Source: Nannochloropsis oceanica (Eukaryota; Sar; Eustigmatophyceae; Eustigmatales; Monodopsidaceae). Taken from it: DNA of 64,000 nt. The stretch is taken from assembly GCA_004519485.1 (NCBI GenBank), contig CP038132.1:1111001-1175000 (forward strand), in the 5' to 3' direction. This document shows positions 54,775 to 64,000 of this stretch, piece after piece. The notes under the pieces are model-generated. The model was given only the letters and a program-made list of their open reading frames with translations. It ran no database searches and was not told the origin of the DNA. Each line of letters opens with the position of its first letter. The first letter of the stretch is position 1. A program made the position numbers and the translations under genes.

Positions 54775-54981
54775 ATGCCTGTACTTCGTACACGAAATCC
54801 TCGTTCGGACGGAGTAGATGCCATTACTTGGTACACTAAATCCATGCCCTGACAGAGTATATGCCTGTACTTTCTACCTGAAACCCACACACTGACGAAG
54901 TAATGCCTGTACTTTGTACACGATCACACGACAGGACGAATAACCTACAAAGTGAACGAAGTATAACTCGTCGGACGTGTG
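53895..54981 (-). mobile_element. hAT-family terminus plus accessory ORF
   Basis: The right end (54775-54981) has the same subterminal array and the same cgtcggacgtgtg terminus as 39430-39625. The left end is truncated at the junction with the 226-bp repeat. The ORF above reads away from the terminus. Confidence 0.65.
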
Positions 54982-55207
54982 ATATAACCATATCAATTAT
55001 ACATTATGTGGACCCACATATGGTTTCGAAGTATATTATTTGTAAATGAAATATATTCAAAGCCACAGAGGGATTCTGTCAGCAGCTAAAATCATAATGT
55101 AGTCCATATAGTGACAATATGACATACTATGGCATTGGAGGAGGAAAAACGTGAGGAAGAAATAGAACAACAGCAAGAGCGAAACGACGAAGATAACGAC
55201 GAGAATG
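54982..55207 (+). repeat. 226-bp direct repeat, right copy
   Basis: Counterpart of 53669-53894. This copy continues without a break into the rest of the coiled-coil family gene, so it is likely the original location. Confidence 0.93.
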
Positions 55208-55580
55208 AACCACGCGTTACTGAAAATGACATCCGAGACCACGGTGGGGCAGCGGAAGGTTTTTCTGGGTTGCTTTTACTGACTTGCAGCCGCCGCAGAT
55301 GGAACTCCCCTCCAATTATTGGGAGCAGGAAATCAAAAACATTGTGGGGTATATATACATATATATGTTCATTTCATTTATGTTTCTTACGGGTCTCACT
55401 CTGATTTGGATTTTGTGGTCCACCCCTGACATCTACTATCCTCTCCTACGGCTCAGAGACGTAAAGCGAGCTTTGGAGGGATGTGTGAGAATCGTCTATC
55501 GCCGAGTATCCTTTACACTCACCGACAGGAGGTTAGCCACCATTAATTGCGGCCGAATCCTCCTTCCCCCATCCTAAGAA
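55130..55580 (+). pseudogene. Coiled-coil family paralogue, decayed
   Basis: Starts MALEEEKREEEIEQQQER and keeps EPRVTENDIRDHGGAAEG, the counterpart of KPRLTAEDIRDDRGEAEG in the gene at 52091. A later stretch (about 55450-55500) reads RLRDVKRALEGCVRIV against RLREVNKALEVCEWII. The bases between are shifted relative to the 52091 gene and no long coil follows, so only the 5' part survives. Confidence 0.65.
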
Positions 55581-56340
55581 TTGCACTCTCTTCCACCTGA
55601 CTCGTAAATGATTGTCGATGACGCATTAGACATTTCGATAATCTGAATGGCTTAACCAATGTCATTTACGATCTCGAAGGGGAACGGGCCATTTTTCTTG
55701 ATAACAAATGTGTTAATGAACTTGTCAACCAAACCACGGGATTTTTTCTTCGGATTTTCTCTTCTTTCGAGCAAATTATTCCAAACCCCACAAGAGATTG
55801 GATGAAGTCAACCAAAAATAGTCAGGATTGGAAGAAGGCCCAAGAAAACAATCGAATGAAGTCAGCGAAAAAATGTTGGGAAACGAGGAATTCCAAAAAA
55901 CAATCTGGTTGTTTGTTTGACCTTTTTGCTGACTTCATCCGGTTGTATTTTTGGGACTTACTTCCATTCCCGACTGTTTTTTGTTGCTTTCATCCAACCT
56001 GTATACCCCTTTTCTTGACCTGATCCAACCCCGATGCTTCCTTTCGAACTTTATCTTTCGACGGTATTCATGCCTCGTTAGTCAAAATCCTCTTCAGTTT
56101 CTTCCTGATTTCCTCTAAACCCGACTATTTTCCCCCTACAATTTCCACCCTAAACTGTTTCTTCCTCACTATTTCCAACCCCGCTATTTTCTTCCTGATT
56201 TCATTCACTTGTTTTTTTGGGACTTCTTCTATCCCCGATTGTTTTTTGGGAACTTCTTCCAATCTCTTTACTCTTTTCCTGCCTTGATCCGCGAGCTCCT
56301 TTTCTTTCGTCTGTGATCACGGGCCAACCAGAGTCAATTA
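55581..56340. repeat. Degenerate repeat region with inverted CTTCCTGATT/CCGATTGTTTT units
   Basis: From about 55790 there are many diverged short units such as ttcttcctgatttc, aaccccgactattttc and gattgttttttgggaacttc. An opposite-orientation version (gaagaaggcccaagaaaaca) lies at 55830. The region could form multiple hairpins. No coding function is supported. Confidence 0.6.
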
Positions 56341-57149
56341 GAAGCTGGACCTGAACAGAGAAGGTATCGGTAGGAAGGATAAGCGTATGTGCGATAGAAC
56401 CAAAAAATACATTATACTAGGAACTACCTCTTCCGGTGTCCATCGGCGGTAGCGTTCGCCCAATATTGAATTGTTTGAATATCTGTAAAAGTGGGACGTG
56501 ATAATGTTGTCAATTCATGCACTGCACACCTATAGTAGGGTTTGGGTCAGGAGAAGCATAAGCATGTATTTACTGTCGTAGATGTGATCGTGGAGGTGGA
56601 GAGCGAGGGTCCCCAGTAGCACTCTGCGGGGGTGGCGGAGAGAGAGCATGCGAGACGACAGCGAGATGGCCAGCATGTGGCTGTGGTGTGGCTACACTGT
56701 ATGAAGCTCTGGCTCGACGCATTTAAACGTCTCCAGAGATGATGCTATCACAGTAAATGCATCCTTGTGGTACCACTCTATCGACGGAAGCAGAGCAGGA
56801 GGGAGGAGATGCAAAAGGGGATACAGATGGGAAGTTAGAGGAAGGAGAAGAAGGACGACAGACGAGGAATTAAATTTCACGTATGTTTACGCATTTTGGA
56901 ACCTTATATCTGATGAGCAGTTAAATAGTATTGTTGCGGCGGTGGATAGGGATGTCATGAGCCAGAATGTGACAAATCAGTGACGCTCGCCCACACATTC
57001 CTTTTGTCAATTTAGACTGTTAAGGCTGCGAATAAACGATCACGATCATATCGTTCGCGTCGTACGTTGGAAGTATTCAGGTCCGCATTTGTCGTTTCAA
57101 AGACTTATCGTAATCGGATGTCCTCGTCGGTCGATTACCATAACTATTC
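56341..57149. other. No gene recognised; relic related to 53020-53165
   Basis: Bases about 56555-56690 (aagcatgtatttactg ... ggagagagagcatgcgagac ... cagcgagatgg) resemble 53020-53135. A short plus frame (56765-56983, WNLISDEQLNSIVAAVDRD) has no recognised family. Confidence 0.45.
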
Positions 57150-57257
57150 GGGTTGAATCACTGACCCTGGTCTGTTTTCTCAAGGGCCTTTCCTCTAGTC
57201 TTCGCGCACAAAATGAACCAAAAATGAGCTTGATGACAAAAATCCGCCAAAATCTAA
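57150..57257 (+). repeat. Dispersed ~100-bp repeat, copy C
   Basis: Same family as 47794-47904 and 48014-48110. Confidence 0.85.
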
Positions 57258-57749
57258 CATGTACAATAACAAAAATATAGCTCCATGCGCACAGGCTATT
57301 TGGCTCAACATGCTTTTTTATTTGAGTTTTATACTTGAAGCTTATCTGTAAGTGATACATCGAGAGAATGTAGAGATGATTGACAGGAGTTACAATAGGG
57401 ATTTAAATAAAAACAATTAAAAGATTGCCTCGCTTGATAGGTAGAGAGTGGCGCGCTGGAAATGTGACTGTTCGATAAATGAAAAAATAATGAATGGGGA
57501 ATAGAAAATATTCCTAATGAAGTGAGAAATATCAGGATCTCTCACACAACATTGTTGTGGTAGTCAATTGCCTTCTCCTCGCGCGAACATGTATCATTTT
57601 GCCGGCCGCCAGAATCATGCAGGGAATGTTCGAACTAGTTCGCTTATTCGATTAAGAACTATTTCGATCACGGTAGTTCGATTTCGAGACTTAGTTGCTC
57701 GAGTTCAACCACGAATTGCATTTATTTACATCAGCCTGAAGAGGCTTTG
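57258..57749. other. No gene recognised
   Basis: A/T-rich sequence with a cttattcgattaagaact-like segment; nothing supported. Confidence 0.35.
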
Positions 57750-58015
57750 AAGTTGTTTAAGGGTGATTGGAAATCGAGAGAATCTCCATGGCCTCGTAGT
57801 CTGGTGGGACTATATGGACCCAGATTTTTATCTCGCTCTCGGGTTCCAGCTATACACTTCTTCTTTATCTTGCCATTTCCCATCCATCATAAGCATTCTG
57901 CACCCTCTGGGACTCTTGAACATCTTGGGAAATGCTGAAGGAATTTTGATGATCGCGCTTTTTCCGAACTATTTTAAACTCGGTCCCTCTGAACTCGACT
58001 CCTGAAGTAAACTCT
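57750..58015 (+). repeat. Diverged copy of the region upstream of the 17966 gene
   Basis: cttgaacatcttgggaaatg and the following ccgaactattttaaactcgg ... cctctgaactcga track 17845-17940 with many changes. A coding counterpart is not visible downstream, so this may be the stranded 5' flank of another family member. Confidence 0.45.
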
Positions 58016-58334
58016 TAATCCGTGATTTTGAACACTCTTAAATATCATGCGCAAATTCGACGACTTGTGGACGGTGCAAATAACATCACCTTCGTCATGT
58101 GCGAATTACAGGCACCGCCGTTGCACCATTCTGATGTTCCTGACCAAGCCTTAAATGACATGACGACGACACCCTCCTCCCCCGACTGGATGCCCTTCAG
58201 ATGTCCCAATGGCGCCGTCGCCTCCTCGCGTGCTTCGAGCCCAATACCGTCCTCTTTGGCCGAATTTTTCCAACCAAGGCCACCCATTTTACCCCTCTTT
58301 CTTACTACAAAATAAAAAGGCATTATCGTCTCTG

Positions 58335-58376
58335 TTAGGGTTAGGGTTAGGGTTAGGGTTAGGGTTAGGGTTAGGG
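58335..58376 (+). repeat. Interstitial telomeric repeat, (TTAGGG)7
   Basis: Seven perfect TTAGGG units followed by the variant TTAAGG. Sequence continues for over 5 kb beyond it with a large intact gene, so it is not a chromosome end in this assembly. It could mark a healed break, an end fusion, or a subtelomeric block. Two further units in reverse orientation (ccctaaccctaac) lie at 19987-20002. Confidence 0.95.
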
Positions 58377-58382
58377 TTAAGG

Positions 58383-59064
58383 TCACGCTCCTGGCGCGGT
58401 CGAGCAGATAAAACACCGCTTTGCCTCGTTCCTTATCTTTATGGACAAGCGTCACCCTCGTAACAAGAATTACAAAAAGTGGACCAACACCCGCCGATGG
58501 GGTTGATCACCTAGCAGGAAAAGTATAGAAGAGAGAGCACACCACCAACAAAAAGTAGAAACGGACACAACCACCCACCCTCCTCCTCTCCCTTGTTGAC
58601 TCGTCGTTCTTGCTTCCTTACGATACACCACAAGCAATCCAAAGCTAACAAAAAAAGAAAAAAAAAAAAAAATACAAACAATTTTAAGGCCGTAGGCCTC
58701 TTAGGTTACGCCTACTCTCACGTTTCTTTTTCTATCATTAGCTGACAAATTGCTGAAGTATAATATTCCCGTCTCTCATTATATCGGACAATGCCATGTT
58801 TCCCCCCGACAATTACGATGTGTCATTCTTTATATTTCCCATACCCTCTTTTTCCTGAGTACGGTGCTCTGTCCCTCGTGCGAGATACGATGTGTGCCCT
58901 ACTTCATCGGGCAATGTTCGAACGTAATTGCGTTGCCATCGCGTGACCTTGGGCATGTTTTTGGATAGTCACCTGATACTAAAGTAAATAATTAGTTCAA
59001 ATCCAATGACCACCATCAGCTCATGCATATGTCTACGGCGGGCCACTTAACAAGCCTCTCACCC
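58383..59064. other. No gene recognised
   Basis: Contains an A-rich run (58650-58673) and short frames; no motif. Confidence 0.4.
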
Positions 59065-59250
59065 CTAAGGACACCAGCGTTTGTTGATAAAGATCATTTC
59101 TACCTGAGCATAATTTGACTTGGTCACAGGCTCCATACTTGCTACATAGTAGCCGGCTCCCTCCAAGGCACCAAAAAGCCGGTTCATTTGGTCGGCATTT
59201 ATCGGCTTGTGGGTACCGAAAGGATGTAGCTCCACTGCCAGCATTTCGGA
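59065..59250 (-). pseudogene. C-terminal remnant of a SAM methyltransferase-like gene
   Basis: The minus strand from about 59244 reads MLAVELHPFGTHKPINADQM, then a stretch with LFGALEGAGYYVASMEPV and YAQVEMIFINKRWCP before the stop at 59065-59067. An E-L/I-H followed by a helix and a G-Y-x-V strand is how FkbM and related methyltransferases end; compare FVEIHYAHPDMRPFGW at 49465. No upstream catalytic exon was found within reach. Confidence 0.5.
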
Positions 59251-59394
59251 AAATTAATGCGCAGGTATTAAAATTGAAGAAAATGCAGAGGATGGCATGC
59301 TTTATAGGCATGTGCCCTGATATCCATCCGTATTCATGAAAAGCTTTACGGTTAAAAACGATATCGTAATATTCAGTCACAAGCCCCCCCTCGC

Positions 59395-59416
59395 GGGGCT
59401 CTAGCGGCAGAGCCCC
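59395..59416. other. Perfect short hairpin
   Basis: ggggctct-agcggc-agagcccc: 8-bp stem with a 6-base loop, in a GC-rich island (59385-59560) of unknown origin. It could be an RNA hairpin or a transposon end. Confidence 0.5.
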
Positions 59417-59981
59417 AGGCGAAAAATGCAAATTTGCCTATCAAACACGCATTTTTCCATCAAAAAAAGGGCTTCGGGCTGGCTGGGATGGCTTTAGCTC
59501 GGCCCCAAAGAGGACTTGGGTGTACCCCTGGACCCCAATACTAGCCAGAGCGTCATGCATGAATGGAATGTCACCAATGATTAGGGTCATCCATTTGGGT
59601 CTTCTAGTATTGGTGACGGCCCTGGGAGAGAGTTGGAGAGTTTCTCATTTTTTCAATACATATCTCAAATAAATAGACAGCGTTGCCATTGTTCAGCAGA
59701 GCAATGATATACTTGCTTTATATTTCAAATAAATAAATAGATAGCGTTTCCATTGTTCAGCAGAGCAATTATACGCGTACTTCTTCACGACCACATTGAC
59801 TACCTTATGTTGTATTCCTCTGTGAGAGAAGTACTCTTCTTGTGAATGAGATCTGGCGTTACATTTGGTGACTCGTATCTATCATTGTAGAAAAGGAAAC
59901 TGACATTCTTGCTTTTTCCCTCCTCCCCCTCTTATCCCTAAACATCTCTTTTCCATATGGCAGAAACTTTCACTGTGAACT
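59417..59981. other. Intergenic upstream region of the triple-glycosyltransferase gene
   Basis: Contains the ttctagtattggtgacggcc motif shared with 3885 and a tandem of about 70 bp (tatctcaaataaatagacag ... cattgttcagcagagcaatg at 59667-59700 and 59727-59768). The promoter probably lies here, but no site could be defined. Confidence 0.5.
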
Positions 59982-62900
59982 ATGGTTCCGAGATCACCAC
60001 ATCGTCTGCCATCTCGGCAAACCACAGCTGTGATTCTTTTACTCCATTTCCTGGTCGTTCTATATATTCAGTTCTGTTTTATGGCCACTCGCCGGGAACA
60101 ACATCGCGACCATCTGACTTTGAATTCGTCTAAAATCGGGCCGCTAAAAATTGCATTTCATGTACTCGCAACGAGACAAAGTGTGGTCGAGTACCTGGCC
60201 AGTCATTCTGAGGAATGGTTCGCTGAGCTAAGGGCGGTTGGAAAGCTCATCTTTACAGTTGGCGCAGCTACTGAGGCTCTTGATCCCCGTAACGAGGAGG
60301 CGCTGGTGAAAATTGCATCGCTGTATCCGGATAGCATTTTCGTACAGCATGTGAAGGCTAATGATATGGAGTATCCACCAATTGCTAAGACAATCCAAGC
60401 ATTTGAGTTATTGAGCAGTAAGCTAGCGCATGAGTATGACTTCATCTACAATTTAGACGATGATACGCATTTTCATCCTTTGCGCATGGCTGCACTTCTC
60501 ATGCATCGGAATTCCAAGGAACCTTTGTACATGGGTCGACCGCAGCATTCCTGCAAATGCTTTTCAGGTCGATCTCAGGAAGCAAATTGCACTGAAGCAG
60601 CAGGCACAACCTATTGTAGCGGTGCTGGGTACGCCTTTAGCAGCTCCACCCTGAAGGCCATGACAGAGACCTGGTTAAAATGCTGGACCGACCATCAGGA
60701 CACGTACACAAACCTATGTCAATCAAGTGACATGTTCATTGGCTACTGCCTGGACAAATATGCGCATACGACATGTTCAGCAGCCTCCTTTTCGGGGGTC
60801 ATACGACCACCATCGCCTGCATTAGAGAGCGCCGCTATGCAGGCTTACATTGAAGATGGTGTCCAGGTGGCATTGTCAACCTCCGTTGAAGTCCCGACAC
60901 ATGGGGTCTCTTGGGGCCCACTGCAGCCAAATGGATGGTCACTCCATATACACACTTTACTGTGTCAAGACCCCTCCCATGTGGGCGGGATAGGTCAGCG
61001 TCAACACATCCCCAACACGCACCTTTTTGATGAAAGCGACAACCGCTTGTGTGCTTATATGCATCCGATGAAGGTGAACGGCAGGTTGAGCGCGCCACAT
61101 TTCCGTTATGCAAGGTTTTTGATGAACAAGAAGGTTGAAACATCTCTATCATCATCAGTTGAAATCGGAAAGCACGGTAAAACTCCCGACCGTCGGTGTC
61201 GTCTTGCTATTAATATCCAAAGTGCCCCATCCCAGGTGGAAATGCGCGACCTACTCCGATCCACGTGGCTGCAAGTTGCTCAAGCTCTTGGAGAGGACGT
61301 GGTTCGTTTCTATTTCGTACTTGGCCATCCTCGGGAGCCTCTGGCTCCTCATATTCAATTGGAACTTGAACGAGAAATGCGGACCTCCCGCGACATGCTG
61401 GTTTTGAACTTTACTGAATGTTACCATTGCATCTACAACAAACTTTTAACATGGTACGAATGGGCCATTGATAATACAGAATGCGATTATATCTTAAAAG
61501 TGGATGACGATGCCTACCTGCGCCTGATCCCACTCTTGAACTATCTATCGCGTTTTGGAGCCGGCGCTGCTGAAAACATATATTTTGGCATGACGTTTCA
61601 GGGCTGGGACAAGTTTAACACGTCAGGAGCCTCACCTGTGGTGAAGAATCCCAACAACAAGTGGTACTTGTACGACTTATATCCACATGAATACTTGCCG
61701 CCCTACGTAACTGGAAATGTGCTGGGTTTGTCACGCAACCTCGTTGAGCACGTACTGCGACGCAGCCAGAGGGACCAGCAAAATTGGCGTATAGATGACA
61801 CGGCTGTTGGTATCTTTATCTCGGAACTCGTGCAAAATACTTCCAACGGCATGCCCATTGTCTATGCCAATACCGATGAGTACTGGAAGGCTGACCAAAT
61901 GTGCACCGAGAATTCCATTTGGGACAGCCCGAACTTTTCTTATGGTTTTAACATGTACGATCGATACGAAGACGATTTGGATGGAATTTTTTGCGCGCGC
62001 ACCGATCACAGTGGGTGGCCAAATGAGCAGGCACGTAACGTCAACAAGAAAGAGTTGATGCTCTATACAAGCGAATCGCGAGCTACACTCCGGTATGCCT
62101 CCCCACCTTGGACACCGGGTTTCAATGACAGAAACAAATATGGCCACCAAATTGTCGCCGACTGGCTGGCTGTTAAAAATGGTAACCTTTATGGAGGGGT
62201 AGATGTGCTCATTGACGCGTCGAAGTATGATCTTGACACTTTCAATGACTTCCATATGGTCCAAAAACGAGCTGTCGCGTACGGCGTGGCTCATGGCATA
62301 TGTTCAAGGGATGGTGCAGACGTGAAAGCCATATGGAAACAAACTGTACGATTTGGAGGTTACCTTGCCACCGCCACGTGCAGGAAGGAGACTAATACAG
62401 TCTATTCACTCTTCTTACCGCATGGCATGTCTCACTCCTCGGCGGTATTACACCATCAGGTTTCCAATGACTATTTAGCAATAGTCATTCCGGCCGGTTG
62501 TTTCATCGAGGAGCTGATAGCATTTGTCCACCATTTGAACGATGCACTTGTTGGCATTGGCGGTTATATCCGTGTAGTCATTGGCTGGGGCGAGTGTAAT
62601 GGGGAGGGTGAAGCCTTAGTTCATCAGTCAGAATCAGCAGCATCCAATGGAAGCCATTTATTGAAGGATGCGCCTTCAATCCATGAGCGTATCACCGACA
62701 TTACAGGTCCCAGTGTTGCCGTCAAGTTGATTCACACCCATCAGCCGTTTTCAAGATCTTCCACGCTTGCAAGCGCCTTGCAGAAGACTTGGCCAAAGGA
62801 ACTCGTGGTTATACTTGACGTCGACATGCGCGTTAGTCCAACATTTTTTAGAACGATCAAAGGGGTTGTCGTCCAACGTCAAACCATCTATTTTCCCATC

Positions 62901-63326
62901 CCTTTCTCCAGATACAACCCGACCCTTATTGACCGTTGGTTGGACCTTCAGTCTGTTGAAAATGTCACTCGTCCTTATTTTCACGAGACGTTTACCATCT
63001 CAAAAAGCACTGGCCACTGGGTTCAATATGGCTACGGTATGGTCGCCGCGTATGCCAGCGATTTACGTACGCTCGAAGGTTACGATGTATCGAATAAGGA
63101 ATGGGGTATGGAAGATGTGGACTTATACAAATCAGCCGTGGCCTCCCATCTCGAAGTTCTGCGATTGACGGATCTGAATCTTGTCCACATATACCACCCC
63201 AAAAGCTGTAAACGGTTTTGTGATAATGCCCTGCCCGGCCGTTATAGAATGTGCCTGGGGGCAAAGTGGTCCACTGAAGGCACAAACATCATGCTGGGTC
63301 TTCTACTTGAAGATAAAATCATGTAG
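59982..63326 (+). CDS. Triple-module glycosyltransferase: GT31-like + GT31 + GT7
   Basis: An uninterrupted 1114-residue frame. The N-terminus has a signal anchor (residues 15-34). Module 1, about residues 50-270, is Fringe/C1GalT-like: YDFIYNLDDDTHFHP (DDD 159-161) and CSGAGYAFSSSTL. Module 2, about 400-640, is a beta-1,3-galactosyltransferase-type GT31: MRDLLRSTWLQ, YILKVDDDAYLR (DDD 508-510), YVTGNVLGLSRNL and RIDDTAVGIF (DD 605-606). Module 3, about 830-1114, is GT7/CHGN: HQPFSRSSTLASALQ, VVILDVDMRVSP (DVD 946-948), FPIPFSRYNP, WGMEDVDLY from 1041 and HIYHPKSCKRF. Animal chondroitin synthases pair one GT31 with one GT7 in under 900 residues. The extra N-terminal module is therefore unusual, with all three metal-binding motifs intact. 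I infer a bifunctional or trifunctional Golgi polymerase of a repeating polysaccharide. Sugars are unknown. The gene at 3956 matches module 3 only. Confidence 0.88.
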   Translation: MVPRSPHRLPSRQTTAVILLLHFLVVLYIQFCFMATRREQHRDHLTLNSSKIGPLKIAFHVLATRQSVVEYLASHSEEWFAELRAVGKLIFTVGAATEALDPRNEEALVKIASLYPDSIFVQHVKANDMEYPPIAKTIQAFELLSSKLAHEYDFIYNLDDDTHFHPLRMAALLMHRNSKEPLYMGRPQHSCKCFSGRSQEANCTEAAGTTYCSGAGYAFSSSTLKAMTETWLKCWTDHQDTYTNLCQSSDMFIGYCLDKYAHTTCSAASFSGVIRPPSPALESAAMQAYIEDGVQVALSTSVEVPTHGVSWGPLQPNGWSLHIHTLLCQDPSHVGGIGQRQHIPNTHLFDESDNRLCAYMHPMKVNGRLSAPHFRYARFLMNKKVETSLSSSVEIGKHGKTPDRRCRLAINIQSAPSQVEMRDLLRSTWLQVAQALGEDVVRFYFVLGHPREPLAPHIQLELEREMRTSRDMLVLNFTECYHCIYNKLLTWYEWAIDNTECDYILKVDDDAYLRLIPLLNYLSRFGAGAAENIYFGMTFQGWDKFNTSGASPVVKNPNNKWYLYDLYPHEYLPPYVTGNVLGLSRNLVEHVLRRSQRDQQNWRIDDTAVGIFISELVQNTSNGMPIVYANTDEYWKADQMCTENSIWDSPNFSYGFNMYDRYEDDLDGIFCARTDHSGWPNEQARNVNKKELMLYTSESRATLRYASPPWTPGFNDRNKYGHQIVADWLAVKNGNLYGGVDVLIDASKYDLDTFNDFHMVQKRAVAYGVAHGICSRDGADVKAIWKQTVRFGGYLATATCRKETNTVYSLFLPHGMSHSSAVLHHQVSNDYLAIVIPAGCFIEELIAFVHHLNDALVGIGGYIRVVIGWGECNGEGEALVHQSESAASNGSHLLKDAPSIHERITDITGPSVAVKLIHTHQPFSRSSTLASALQKTWPKELVVILDVDMRVSPTFFRTIKGVVVQRQTIYFPIPFSRYNPTLIDRWLDLQSVENVTRPYFHETFTISKSTGHWVQYGYGMVAAYASDLRTLEGYDVSNKEWGMEDVDLYKSAVASHLEVLRLTDLNLVHIYHPKSCKRFCDNALPGRYRMCLGAKWSTEGTNIMLGLLLEDKIM

Positions 63327-63605
63327 AGCAAAACAAACCACAAAAACGTCTTTCGCTCATATAGATGTCGGAAACGTGTACGCTGAAGCCATTTCTTCAT
63401 GGCCTGTATGGAATGGATGTGTGTGTAGGAATGTGGTGCATTTCACGTACAAAGGATACCTCATTACACCCTCACAACCCTCACAAGAGACTAGCTACTC
63501 CATAAGGACTTATTTTGTTTCGATTTTTTGCTTTTCACGAGATGACTTCAATATCATGACACTTCGCATGTGTAAATCTCGACAGCGTTTGGGTCCTTGG
63601 AAATA
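63327..63605. other. No gene recognised
   Basis: 3' flank of the large gene; the minus-strand paralogue to the right loses family similarity by about 63606. Confidence 0.4.
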
Positions 63606-64000
63606 ATCCTTGAAAACGTAGTGTTCGTTTGTTGTGGGACTTACGGGCTCTGGGCCGTTCACCAATAAGGACGGATCTAGGATGAGCTGTCGGTCCGCCA
63701 TGGGGGCAAAAGGAATACCCCTCACCCTATCTCCAATCCCGCCACATGAGTCCCGGTTGGAGTAGCATAGAGGGACCAGTTTTCGGTTCTTGGGCTTCTC
63801 AATGTCCCCGAATATTGACAGGAAGTGAGAAATTCCAGACGTATCAAAGTCATTCCCATCTCCTTCTTGGAAAAGAAGATCTTCGTAGATATTCACAGGA
63901 ACCACCAAACAAACACGGTGTTCGAATATTATTAACAATGAGCACGTCAGGATAAGGGCCAGGTACGAGAAGCAACACTCGTTTGGAAATGTTGCCTTAG
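63606..64000 (-). pseudogene. Fucosyltransferase-like paralogue, N-terminal fragment running off the window
   Basis: The minus strand from the window edge reads FSYLALILTCSLLIIFEHRV (anchor), then LVPLCYSNRDSCGGIGDRVR and ADRQLILDPSLL, matching SCGGIGDRIRGIPYA and GRQLILHRSLLEN of the 21372-22550 protein. A few residues around AVALARLSG are shortened to APMADR. After TTNEHYVFKDYF the similarity ends near 63606, before the H-x-R-A-G-G part, so only the first third exists here. The true start may lie beyond 64000. Confidence 0.7.

Noticed and set aside
58022-58463. Protein-coding frames across the telomeric repeat
   Set aside because: Open frames there are produced by the hexamer repeat (a run of alternating Leu-Thr or Leu-Gly) and are not evidence of a gene.
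1-64000. CRISPR arrays, bacterial operons, riboswitches or replication origins
   Set aside because: The window is eukaryotic. The regular repeats found are exon arrays, transposon subterminal motifs or microsatellites.

Overview
This is eukaryotic nuclear DNA, most likely from a microalga or related protist; a stramenopile is my best guess, but the sequence does not settle it. The reasons are GT-AG introns with donors such as gtacgt and gtaagt, single-pass Golgi-type glycosyltransferases, a STELLO/DUF288 gene, seven perfect TTAGGG repeats, and a mobile-element load of hAT DNA transposons plus one tyrosine-recombinase retroelement. Genes are sparse, and many are broken or partial. The mix of decayed genes, dispersed repeats, inverted fragments and telomere-type repeats resembles a subtelomeric or otherwise fast-rearranging region.

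The theme is glycan assembly and decoration in the secretory pathway. From left to right: a decayed tandem exon array with Asp-box (BNR) motifs (0.1-1.8 kb); a subtilisin-like protease (2.4-3.6 kb); a chondroitin-synthase-type GT7 enzyme (4.0-5.3 kb); a STELLO-like gene between inverted repeats (6.3-10.0 kb); a 9.35-kb segment present twice (10446-19795 and 28683-38032) that carries a DUF5672-like fragment, a nine-exon fucosyltransferase-like gene, a broken WbsX-type gene fused to a GT2-like domain and an unrecognised membrane-anchored protein; a second fucosyltransferase-like gene (21.4-22.6 kb); a small histone-H2A-like ORF; an old hAT element (23.7-27.9 kb); a second hAT fragment (38.0-39.6 kb); a virus-type primase fossil (40.3-41.7 kb); a GT-A glycosyltransferase (43.9-45.2 kb); a broken PAPS-type sulfotransferase (46.2-47.8 kb); an FkbM-type methyltransferase (48.4-49.6 kb); a DIRS-like retroelement fossil (50.2-52.1 kb); a decayed coiled-coil gene family (52-56 kb); an interstitial telomeric array (58.3 kb); a methyltransferase tail; and a 1114-residue protein with three glycosyltransferase modules (60.0-63.3 kb). 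A fucosyltransferase paralogue fragment runs off the right end.

Taken together, the enzymes could lengthen, fucosylate, sulfate and methylate a surface or cell-wall polysaccharide in the Golgi. This is an inference from families and clustering; no substrate can be read from DNA. The copy-number changes, fusions and remnants (extra sulfotransferase, methyltransferase and fucosyltransferase pieces) suggest that the glycan repertoire turns over quickly here. The most notable objects are the triple-glycosyltransferase protein, the near-identical 9.35-kb duplication with copy-specific gene damage, and the STELLO-like gene whose start codon lies inside an inverted repeat.
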